From positions 1-11,181 of the forward strand of contig JAEZLJ010000174.1 in assembly GCA_023415275.1 (NCBI GenBank): 11,181 nucleotides of DNA, in the 5' to 3' direction. Below, piece by piece: positions 5,716 to 11,181 of this stretch. The stretch's first letter is position 1; each line of letters opens with the position of its first letter. The position numbers and the translations under genes are program-made. Source of the stretch: Bacteroidota bacterium (GTDB lineage: Bacteria; Bacteroidota; Bacteroidia; Chitinophagales; Chitinophagaceae). The notes beneath the pieces were generated by a model. The model did no database searches and had not been told where the DNA came from. It worked only from the letters and a program-made list of their open reading frames with translations.

Positions 5716-7644
5716 ATGCAAATACCTGCCGGACCGCTTTTACAAACGATCGATTCTCCTGAGGACCTGAAAAAGGTTCCCAAAGAACAGCTGCACCAGG
5801 TTTGTGATGAATTGCGTCAATTCATTGTCGATGTGGTCAGCGTACACGGAGGGCATTTTGCAGCCAGCCTGGGTGTGGTAGAGCTATCTGTAGCCCTGCA
5901 TTATATCTATAACACCCCCTACGACCAGTTGGTGTGGGATGTGGGTCACCAGGCATATGGGCATAAGATCTTAACCGGCAGAAGGGATAATTTTATTACC
6001 AACCGAAAATATAAGGGTCTCAGTGGCTTCCCCAAAAGATCAGAAAGCGAGTACGATACGTTTGGCGTAGGGCATTCCTCCACTTCTATTTCGGCAGCAC
6101 TGGGTATGGCTATGGCCGCCAAGTATAAAGGGGAAACGGACCGGAAATCTGTAGCCATCATTGGAGATGGGTCCATGACCGCAGGGATGGCCTTTGAGGC
6201 ATTGAACCATGCGGGCGTGACGGATGCGGACATGCTGGTGATACTGAACGACAATTGCATGAGCATTGACCCCAATGTAGGTGCATTAAAGGAATACCTG
6301 ACCGATATTACCACTTCGCCCACCTATAATAAGTTTAGGGATGATGTATGGAACCTGCTGGGCAAGCTGCCTGTGGGCAAACGCTTTACCCGTGATATGG
6401 CCAGCAAGCTGGAAGCCAGCATTAAAGGCATGGTTACCCGCAGCAGCAACCTCTTTGAGGCGCTGAATTTCAGGTATTTTGGCCCCATTGACGGTCATAA
6501 CATCACCAAACTGGTTGACACGCTAAAGGACCTGCGCAGCATCCCGGGGCCTAAGTTGCTGCATATCATCACCGTAAAAGGTAAAGGTTATGCCCTGGCT
6601 GAAAAAGACCAGACCAAGTGGCATGCGCCCGGCCTGTTTGATAAGATCACCGGTGAGATCTTTAAAAAGAAATACGATATACCCCAGCCGCCCAAATACC
6701 AGGATGTTTTTGGACATTCCATCATTGAACTGGCGGAACAGAACAAAAAAATATTTGGTATCACACCAGCCATGCCATCGGGCTCTTCCCTCAAATTCAT
6801 GATGGAGAAAATGCCTGACAGGGCATTTGATGTGGGCATCTGCGAGCAGCATGCTGTTACGCTTAGTGCAGGTATGGCCACGCAGGGGATGAAGGTATTC
6901 TGCAATATCTATTCTTCATTTATGCAAAGGGCCTATGACCAGGTGGTGCATGACGTAGCCATTCAAAAGCTCCCGGTAGTATTTTGCCTGGATCGTGGAG
7001 GTGTGGTTGGAGAAGACGGGCCTACTCACCATGGCGCCTACGATATTGCCTATTTCAGGTGCATACCCAATATGATCATCTCTGCTCCCATGAATGAGCA
7101 GGAACTGCGCAACCTGATGTACACCGCACAACTGGAAAGCACAAAGCTTCCATTCGTCATCCGCTATCCGCGAGGTGAAGGAGTGATGCCGGAATGGAGA
7201 AAACCATTTGAAGAAATACAGATCGGCAAGGGTAGAAAACTGCGCGATGGAAAAGATATTGCCCTGCTAACCATTGGGCATCCGGGCAATTTTGCAGCTG
7301 CAGCCATTCGCGACTTGCGACATGATGGTATTACCCCTGCTCATTTTGATATGCGCTTTGCCAAGCCATTGGATGAAGAACTGCTGCATGAAGCCTTACA
7401 GGGTTATTCCAAAATAATCACCGTAGAAGATGGAACTATAGTAGGTGGCTTTGGCAGTGCCGTGGCCGAATTCATGACAGAACACGGCTATAAGAACGAC
7501 CTGAGAATGCTGGGTATTCCTGACAGGGTTATTGAACATGGCACCCTGAAAGACCTGCACCGCGAATGTGGCTTTGATGCGCAAGGGATTGCTGATGCTG
7601 TGAGGGATATGGTGAAGGAAACATCAGCAGTTTATAGTTTGTAG
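5716..7644 (+). CDS. dxs: 1-deoxy-D-xylulose-5-phosphate synthase
   Basis: Thiamine-diphosphate enzyme that condenses pyruvate and glyceraldehyde-3-phosphate to DXP, the entry step of the MEP isoprenoid pathway; DXP also feeds thiamine and, in some bacteria, pyridoxal synthesis. Motifs in order: HGGHFAASLGVVEL (His47), WDVGHQAYGHK (74-84), GFGVGHSS-type loop TFGVGHSSTS (115-124), cofactor motif GDGSMTAGMAFEALNHAG (150-167) closed by NDNCMSIDPNVGAL (178-191, Asn180), FRYFGPIDGHN (252-262), catalytic Glu377 in ICEQHA, and DRGGVVGEDGPTHHGAYD (426-443), with THHG where E. coli-type enzymes have THQG. The transketolase C-terminal domain follows from about 500. The length of 642 residues is normal. 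The ATG at 5716 gives a proper N-terminus; no Shine-Dalgarno is seen. It is divergent from the kinase and convergent with scpA, and appears to be transcribed alone. Confidence 0.97.
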   Translation: MQIPAGPLLQTIDSPEDLKKVPKEQLHQVCDELRQFIVDVVSVHGGHFAASLGVVELSVALHYIYNTPYDQLVWDVGHQAYGHKILTGRRDNFITNRKYKGLSGFPKRSESEYDTFGVGHSSTSISAALGMAMAAKYKGETDRKSVAIIGDGSMTAGMAFEALNHAGVTDADMLVILNDNCMSIDPNVGALKEYLTDITTSPTYNKFRDDVWNLLGKLPVGKRFTRDMASKLEASIKGMVTRSSNLFEALNFRYFGPIDGHNITKLVDTLKDLRSIPGPKLLHIITVKGKGYALAEKDQTKWHAPGLFDKITGEIFKKKYDIPQPPKYQDVFGHSIIELAEQNKKIFGITPAMPSGSSLKFMMEKMPDRAFDVGICEQHAVTLSAGMATQGMKVFCNIYSSFMQRAYDQVVHDVAIQKLPVVFCLDRGGVVGEDGPTHHGAYDIAYFRCIPNMIISAPMNEQELRNLMYTAQLESTKLPFVIRYPRGEGVMPEWRKPFEEIQIGKGRKLRDGKDIALLTIGHPGNFAAAAIRDLRHDGITPAHFDMRFAKPLDEELLHEALQGYSKIITVEDGTIVGGFGSAVAEFMTEHGYKNDLRMLGIPDRVIEHGTLKDLHRECGFDAQGIADAVRDMVKETSAVYSL

Positions 7645-7885
7645 TACAGGATATTGACTATTGGTAATGGTCAATTGTCAATTGATAGCGTTCCTCACTT
7701 TTTATTTCTTATTTCTGTTTGTATAGGTTATTGCTGCCTGTGAGATATGGTAGTGCGTAATATAAATGGTCAAAGTAGAACTGACTAAGAATTATAAAAG
7801 TATTGCATACAAATCTTTGCAATATTTAAATTCAACAAAGTGTTACTGACACCTTTTTTTACTTTTTAATTTTGACTTTTACATT
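7645..7885. other. Convergent intergenic region between dxs and scpA
   Basis: About 240 bp, AT-rich, without a gene. It holds several inverted repeats: ATTGAC (7653-7658) with GTCAAT (7670-7675); the 15-nt palindrome TCAATTGTCAATTGA (7671-7685); the 10-bp hairpin at 7798-7827; and a short GTGT/ACAC stem (7840-7843 with 7849-7852) just before a T-run at 7854-7860. The last two are terminator candidates for scpA and dxs respectively, both weak. Confidence 0.45.
7798..7827 (-). terminator. Weak candidate terminator downstream of scpA
   Basis: On the minus strand AAATATTGCA pairs with TGCAATACTT (10 bp including one G-T) across a 10-nt loop, and is followed by a T-rich stretch (TTATAATTCTT). It begins about 60 nt after the scpA stop. 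The stem is AT-rich, so termination strength is doubtful. Confidence 0.3.
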
Positions 7886-8665
7886 CTACAACAGCCTCAT
7901 ATGCTCTTCATCCGTCAACCCTTCTTCAGCTTCATTGTATTCCACAATAAAGTTGTTCTTGCCTTCGCCTATCATAATGCGCAGAAACTTTCCCTGCACC
8001 AGCTCCAGCATGGATAGGAATATAAAGATGGCCTGTACCCTGTTCTCGATGGCATCAAAAACTCGTTCAAAAGATAGTGTTCTTTCGCTTTGCGCCTTGG
8101 ATATGAGGTCAGTCTTGCTTTGTTCAATTGAATAATTGTACCGGACCACGGTATGCATAGGTTTATTAAACCTGTCATGGTAGCGCTGCATCACCCGTTC
8201 AAAGGCCTTCATCAGCTTGAACATGGTAATAGTTTGCACTTCGGTACCCTCACTGGCTTCTTCGCCGATAGAAGATAATTCCTTTTGAATATTACCTCTT
8301 TTGATCATCAGCATCCTGTCGGCTTCCATCTCGGCCATGCGTGCTGACACTTCCTTGTACTTCTTATATTCCAGAATTTTATCTACCAGTTCCTGCCTGG
8401 GGTCAATCTCATTGCCCTGGGCATCTATTTCCTTACGGGGCAGCAACATTTTGGCCTTGATGCGCATGAGCGTGGAAATGAACAGGATGAACTCACTGGA
8501 TAGTTCAATATTCAGTGATTCCTGTGAATGAATGAAGTCCAGGAAGTCATTGATGATCCTGGTGATGGGAATATTATATATATCCAGTTCATCTCTTTCA
8601 ATGAAGAAAAGAAGCAGGTCGAACGGACCTTCAAACTGGTCTAATTTTATCTGGTAAGTACTCAC
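7886..8665 (-). CDS. scpA: Segregation and condensation protein A (kleisin subunit of SMC complex)
   Basis: Kleisin that bridges the heads of the SMC dimer, together with ScpB, in chromosome condensation and segregation. Seen: the conserved N-terminal block FEGPFDLLLFFIERDELDIY at about residues 11-30 (GTG numbering), which in the family contacts the SMC neck; the IxxDFLDFI and SSEFILFISTLMRIKAKMLLP segments that follow (to about 76); a charged middle region (about 90-170); and a C-terminal winged-helix part (about 180-259) that binds the other SMC head. No ATG is available: the frame is stopped two codons upstream of a TTG at 8671, and a GTG lies at 8665. The GTG is preferred because it yields the usual MSTYQIKLDQFEGP beginning; the TTG would add two residues. 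scpB is not in the window. The start lies just after a strong hairpin terminator. Confidence 0.92.
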   Translation of the reverse strand: MSTYQIKLDQFEGPFDLLLFFIERDELDIYNIPITRIINDFLDFIHSQESLNIELSSEFILFISTLMRIKAKMLLPRKEIDAQGNEIDPRQELVDKILEYKKYKEVSARMAEMEADRMLMIKRGNIQKELSSIGEEASEGTEVQTITMFKLMKAFERVMQRYHDRFNKPMHTVVRYNYSIEQSKTDLISKAQSERTLSFERVFDAIENRVQAIFIFLSMLELVQGKFLRIMIGEGKNNFIVEYNEAEEGLTDEEHMRLL

Positions 8666-8676
8666 GGTCAATGATT

Positions 8677-8706
8677 AAAAGAAAAGTCCCGTTAATAAAC
8701 GGGACT
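8677..8706 (-). terminator. Strong intrinsic terminator after mscL, abutting scpA start
   Basis: On the minus strand AGTCCCGTT pairs perfectly with AACGGGACT (9 bp, 8706-8698 with 8693-8685) across the 4-nt loop TATT, followed by TTTCTTTT. It lies about 40 bp after the mscL stop and ends only 12-19 nt before the scpA start codon, so it should largely uncouple scpA from mscL transcription or serve as a leader structure for scpA. Confidence 0.85.
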
Positions 8707-8709
8707 GGT

Positions 8710-8717
8710 CAAAAATA
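8710..8717 (-). promoter_or_regulatory. scpA: Candidate -7 element for scpA
   Basis: The minus strand reads TATTTTTG, a perfect TAnnTTTG match, directly upstream of the terminator hairpin. No TTTG was found at the normal -33 distance (the nearest TTTG is only 12 nt upstream), so this is tentative. Used as a promoter, it would start scpA transcripts at or inside the hairpin 5' arm. Confidence 0.3.
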
Positions 8718-8746
8718 CGATTTATAGGCCAAAAGACAGGTAATAG

Positions 8747-9124
8747 TTATTTCTTCAAGGAATCCCTGATCTCCATGAGCAGCTTTTCCTGCAGGGAGTA
8801 TTCAGGGGGTGCCGGGGCCACTTCTTCTTTCTTACGCTTCATTCTATTGATGCCCTGTATAACTAAAAAGAGTACAAAGGCCACCACCAAAAACTTGATA
8901 ATAGCAGCCAGGAACTTGCCGTATTTGACGGTTCCCCAGGCCAGCTTGTCAAGGTCTTCGGCATGTGCTGCTTTTAAAGCGGGAGTTAACAATAAAGGTG
9001 TAATGACATCATCCACCAGGGAAGAGACAATGGCACCAAAGGCAGCGCCAATGACTACCGCAATAGCAAGGTCTACTACATTACCTTTTAATGCGAACTC
9101 CTTAAATTCTTTAACAAAGCCCAT
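8747..9124 (-). CDS. mscL: Large-conductance mechanosensitive channel
   Basis: Inner-membrane homopentameric channel that opens under high membrane tension to release solutes on osmotic downshock. The 125-residue protein has the family layout: amphipathic N-terminal helix MGFVKEFKEFALKGN (1-15), first transmembrane helix at about 16-46 with the pore-lining small-residue motif GAAFGAIVSSLVDDVITP, a short periplasmic loop (47-68), a second transmembrane helix at about 70-92, the basic cluster RMKRKKE (94-100), a Pro/Ala linker and a C-terminal cytoplasmic helix (about 109-124). It is slightly shorter than the 136-residue E. coli protein, mainly in the periplasmic loop. It follows ppk2 by 44 bp on the same strand, so co-transcription is likely, and is closed by a strong terminator. 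Confidence 0.96.
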   Translation of the reverse strand: MGFVKEFKEFALKGNVVDLAIAVVIGAAFGAIVSSLVDDVITPLLLTPALKAAHAEDLDKLAWGTVKYGKFLAAIIKFLVVAFVLFLVIQGINRMKRKKEEVAPAPPEYSLQEKLLMEIRDSLKK

Positions 9125-9168
9125 AAGTTTATTGTTTTAGTGTATGCTAATTTAACTCAAAATGTGCC

Positions 9169-9918
9169 TTATTTATCACTATCCTTCAATTGTGGATATT
9201 TCATATCCAACTTTTCCAGGGCTTCTACCACCTCTTTTGCTATGATATATTCTTTATACCAGTTTTGGTCTGCAGGCACAATGGTCCAGGGAACGATATT
9301 GCATTGCTGGAAAACATCCTCATAGGCATTCATATATTTTTCCCACATGGCCGCCTCTTCAAAATCCCTCTTATTATATTTCCATTGCTTTCGCGGATCC
9401 TCCAGTCTTTCCTTGAATCTTTTCTGTTGTTCTTCAGGAGATATGTGCAGGTAAAATTTAAATACCAGGGTATTGTTATGGACAGAAAGCAGGTTCTCAA
9501 AATGATTAATGGCCTCAAACCTTTTAAAAGCAGTTTCATCATCGCACCAGCCATGTACACGGGTGACGAGTACATCTTCATACTGGCTCCGGTTAAAGAT
9601 CTGTATCATTCCCTTTTCAGGAGCATTCCTGTGGATACGCCATAGAAAGTCATGCTTTAATTCTTCTTCAGTAGGCACTTTAAAGGATTTTACCTGCACG
9701 CCCTGGGGGTTCAATTGCCCAAAAACCTTGTTGATCACTCCATCCTTACCACTGGCATCCAACCCCTGGAGTATTACCAGCACTGCATGCTGGCCTTCGG
9801 CATATAACAGGTTTTGTAGTTCATCAAAGCGCTTAATGATCTTTGCTGTTTCTTCCTTGATCTTGTCCTTATCTAGTTCTTTAGGTGCTCTTGTGCTGAT
9901 GTCAGTTAAGCGGCTCAT
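9169..9918 (-). CDS. ppk2: Polyphosphate:nucleotide phosphotransferase, PPK2 family
   Basis: P-loop kinase using inorganic polyphosphate to phosphorylate nucleoside mono- or diphosphates. The single-domain protein (249 residues) carries Walker A GLDASGKDG (52-60), QLNPQGVQVKSFKVPTEEEL (68-87) and HDFLWRIHRNAPEKG (89-103), typical of the family, Walker B-like IFNRSQYEDVLVTRVHGW (107-124), and a lid segment RLEDPRKQWKY (171-181). The C-terminal WTIVPADQNWYKEY (211-224) is also conserved. The overall pattern is closer to the AMP/ADP-active class III group than to duplicated-domain forms, but substrate class cannot be fixed by eye. The ATG at 9916-9918 is supported by a good promoter 20-50 bp upstream. 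It precedes mscL by 44 bp. Confidence 0.92.
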   Translation of the reverse strand: MSRLTDISTRAPKELDKDKIKEETAKIIKRFDELQNLLYAEGQHAVLVILQGLDASGKDGVINKVFGQLNPQGVQVKSFKVPTEEELKHDFLWRIHRNAPEKGMIQIFNRSQYEDVLVTRVHGWCDDETAFKRFEAINHFENLLSVHNNTLVFKFYLHISPEEQQKRFKERLEDPRKQWKYNKRDFEEAAMWEKYMNAYEDVFQQCNIVPWTIVPADQNWYKEYIIAKEVVEALEKLDMKYPQLKDSDK

Positions 9919-9937
9919 GGAAAAAATTTATTGTATT

Positions 9938-9965
9938 CAAATGTAATCCTTCTGCACTTTTGCAA
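9938..9965 (-). promoter_or_regulatory. Bacteroidota promoter for ppk2-mscL
   Basis: On the minus strand TTG (9965-9963) is followed after 17 nt by TACATTTG (9945-9938), a perfect TAnnTTTG -7 element. Transcription would begin near 9932, giving a leader of about 14 nt before the ppk2 ATG. Confidence 0.6.
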
Positions 9966-9990
9966 CTCGTTTCCCGGCTGGATATTATTC
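9959..9990 (+). promoter_or_regulatory. Candidate promoter for the EamA permease gene
   Basis: TTTG (9959-9962) is followed after 20 nt by TATTATTC (9983-9990), two mismatches from TAnnTTTG. Its -33 element abuts the oppositely directed -33 of the ppk2 promoter (9963-9965). Confidence 0.3.
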
Positions 9991-9994
9991 CAAC

Positions 9995-10000
9995 AGGAGA
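9995..10000 (+). promoter_or_regulatory. Shine-Dalgarno-like AGGAGA ahead of the permease
   Basis: AGGAGA is uncommon in this window, where other genes have no such site. It lies 12 nt before the permease ATG (10013), a long spacing, but only 5 nt before an out-of-frame ATG at 10006. Confidence 0.4.
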
Positions 10001-10012
10001 AACCAATGTTTT

Positions 10013-10879
10013 ATGACCACTCACAAATTAAAGAACTGGGCTGTTTTCATTTTATTATCATTGATATGGGGTAGTTCTTTTATTTTGATGAAGATCGGTT
10101 CAGAAAATCTTACCGGACTCCAAATAGGATCATTACGGATATTTTCCGCAGGGATCGTTTTTGTGCCCTTTGCGCTGTTTCACATAGCTAAGGTGCCAAA
10201 GCAAAAAATACCTCTAATTATTACTTCCGGGTTGCTTGGCAATTTTTTTCCGGCTTTTCTTTTTGCTATTGCCATAGAGCACATAGAAAGCTCTATGGAG
10301 GGCATATTGAATTCTCTGACCCCACTGTTTGTAATCATTATAAGCGTACTGTTTTTTAAGGCACGCATGCCCAACAGGAAGATAGCCGGTGTGCTCATTG
10401 GCTTCATTGGGCTTTTGATCCTTAGCCTTTCTAAAGGATCTATGAGTGGGAGCCACCTGGGATATACCTTACTGATATTACTGGCTACTTTCTTTTATGG
10501 GTTGAATGTAAATATTGTAGGTCATTACCTTAAAGAAGTGGACCCATTAAAAATGGCCACTATTTCGCTGGCCATTCTTTCCATACCTGCAGGGTTGATA
10601 GCCTGGCAGCAAAACACATTTGCCATCATGCAATATGATGAGTCGGCCATGTGGTCTGTAGCAGCATCTATACTTTTAGGAGTAGTAGGAAGCGCTATTG
10701 CCACCGTTCTCTTTTACGGGCTGATCAAAAACGCCGGGGGTTTATTTGCATCGTTGGTAACCTATGCCATACCTATAGTATCTATTCTATGGGGCATCCT
10801 GGATCATGAAAATGTGACACTTATACAGGTGGGGTGCCTGGGGATCATTCTCGGGGGCGTGTACCTGGCCAATAAATAA
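10013..10879 (+). CDS. DMT-superfamily permease (EamA family)
   Basis: Inner-membrane carrier of the drug/metabolite transporter superfamily, whose members move metabolites or amino acids; the substrate here cannot be inferred. The 288-residue protein has ten hydrophobic helices (about 8-26, 36-57, 66-87, 95-115, 122-140, 148-170, 178-197, 212-235, 242-262, 268-286), the usual two repeats of five. Family signatures include SLIWGSSFILMKIG (16-29) and MEGILNSLTPLFVIIISVLF (95-114) in the first repeat, and SAIATVLFYGLIKNAGGLFA (227-246) with YAIPIVSILWG (251-261) in the second. The ATG at 10013 gives the expected short cytoplasmic N-terminus. It is divergent from ppk2 across 94 bp and convergent with frr. 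It has a partial Bacteroidota promoter and an AGGAGA upstream. Confidence 0.92.
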   Translation: MTTHKLKNWAVFILLSLIWGSSFILMKIGSENLTGLQIGSLRIFSAGIVFVPFALFHIAKVPKQKIPLIITSGLLGNFFPAFLFAIAIEHIESSMEGILNSLTPLFVIIISVLFFKARMPNRKIAGVLIGFIGLLILSLSKGSMSGSHLGYTLLILLATFFYGLNVNIVGHYLKEVDPLKMATISLAILSIPAGLIAWQQNTFAIMQYDESAMWSVAASILLGVVGSAIATVLFYGLIKNAGGLFASLVTYAIPIVSILWGILDHENVTLIQVGCLGIILGGVYLANK

Positions 10880-10880
10880 T

Positions 10881-10926
10881 CCTGCAGATCATAATGGTAA
10901 GCTTTACCTACCTTATAAGCTGCAGG
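10881..10926. terminator. Nested inverted repeats between convergent permease and frr
   Basis: Outer arms CCTGCAG (10881-10887) and CTGCAGG (10920-10926) form a perfect 7-bp stem. Inside it GGTAA (10896-10900) pairs with TTACC (10904-10908), and CTTATAAG (10912-10919) is self-complementary. Its position between two convergent stops suggests a shared terminator, but neither side has a strong T-run. Confidence 0.4.
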
Positions 10927-10937
10927 CTATTATCTAT

Positions 10938-11181
10938 TTAGACCACCATGATCTCTTTTTCCTTGGTGGCCAGGTGTTTCTCCACCAGGGAAATATATTT
11001 ATCGGTAACTACCTGCACATCTGCTTCGGCATCCTTGGCAGCATCTTCGCTGAGCCCGTTTTTCTGTGCTTTTTTAATGCTTTCAATAGCTTCACGGCGT
11101 ATATTCCGGATGGCCACTTTTGAATGCTCGCCTTCACCCATGCTTCTTTTCACCAGTTCGCGGCGGCGTTCTTCAGTAAGA
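10938..11181 (-). CDS. frr: Ribosome recycling factor (C-terminal part)
   Basis: Translation factor that, with EF-G, splits the post-termination ribosome. The window holds the last 80 codons; the N-terminal part lies beyond 11181 (the whole protein is normally about 185 residues). Diagnostic sequence LTEERRRELVKRSMGEGEHS, followed by KVAIRNIRREAIESIKK, forms the end of the family's long three-helix bundle; the terminal helix covers about AEADVQVVTDKYISLVEKHL, and the protein ends KEIMVV. The reading frame is intact to the window edge, continuing upstream past the internal ATG at 11115-11117 and GTG at 11151-11153, so neither is the true start. Confidence 0.96.
   Translation of the reverse strand, partial: LTEERRRELVKRSMGEGEHSKVAIRNIRREAIESIKKAQKNGLSEDAAKDAEADVQVVTDKYISLVEKHLATKEKEIMVV

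Noticed and set aside
5474..5716. 80-codon open frame ahead of dxs
   Set aside because: It begins with TTG, has no recognisable domain, overlaps the dxs start and has no promoter or conserved composition; it is treated as chance in an intergenic region.
5946..6323. 125-codon minus-strand frame inside dxs
   Set aside because: Antisense shadow; the dxs frame carries all conserved motifs across this stretch.
9509..9946. 145-codon plus-strand frame opposite ppk2
   Set aside because: Antisense shadow of a well-supported PPK2 gene; its product is serine-rich and without family resemblance.
1..11181. Defence system, prophage, integron, CRISPR or transposon
   Set aside because: All full-length genes belong to housekeeping or widespread families, no transposase, integrase, direct-repeat spacer array or target-site duplication was seen, and codon usage looks even.

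Overview
The window looks like an ordinary core-genome stretch of a Bacteroidota chromosome, most likely near Chitinophagaceae (placement inferred from protein style, not from a search). The evidence is a GGGP synthase-like lipid enzyme in a bacterium, a LytS/LytTR-type two-component pair, a THHG-type Dxs, start codons mostly without Shine-Dalgarno sequences, and several matches to the Bacteroidota promoter pattern TTTG/TTG - 17-21 nt - TAnnTTTG. Base composition looks even across the genes, and no phage, insertion sequence, CRISPR array, tRNA or rRNA was recognised.

Layout. Positions 1-615 (minus) hold the N-terminal part of an adenosylcobalamin-dependent class II ribonucleotide reductase (nrdJ), with a perfect DnaA-box match about 100 bp upstream. 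Positions 1017-1769 (plus) encode a geranylgeranylglyceryl phosphate synthase-like protein. It converges, across a bidirectional hairpin terminator, on a minus-strand group of three: a secreted M28 metallopeptidase, a LytTR response regulator and its membrane histidine kinase, transcribed in the order kinase, regulator, peptidase. A 676-bp gene-free region (5040-5715) separates the kinase from the divergent dxs. It contains the most unusual item here, a palindromic array of 11-bp units (5320-5451).

After dxs (5716-7644, plus) comes a minus-strand series transcribed ppk2, mscL, scpA. A strong hairpin terminator lies between mscL and scpA, immediately ahead of the scpA start. Divergent from ppk2 is a DMT/EamA-family permease (10013-10879), which converges on the C-terminal part of frr (ribosome recycling factor), cut by the window end.

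The genes are mainly housekeeping: deoxynucleotide supply (NrdJ), isoprenoid precursor synthesis (Dxs) and an isoprenoid-using lipid enzyme, chromosome condensation (ScpA), translation recycling (Frr), osmotic safety valve (MscL) and polyphosphate/nucleotide metabolism (PPK2). No undescribed multi-gene system is evident. The observations worth following are in the non-coding DNA: the 11-bp-period palindrome, the scpA leader hairpin, the nrdJ DnaA box, and overlapping divergent promoters between ppk2 and the permease.
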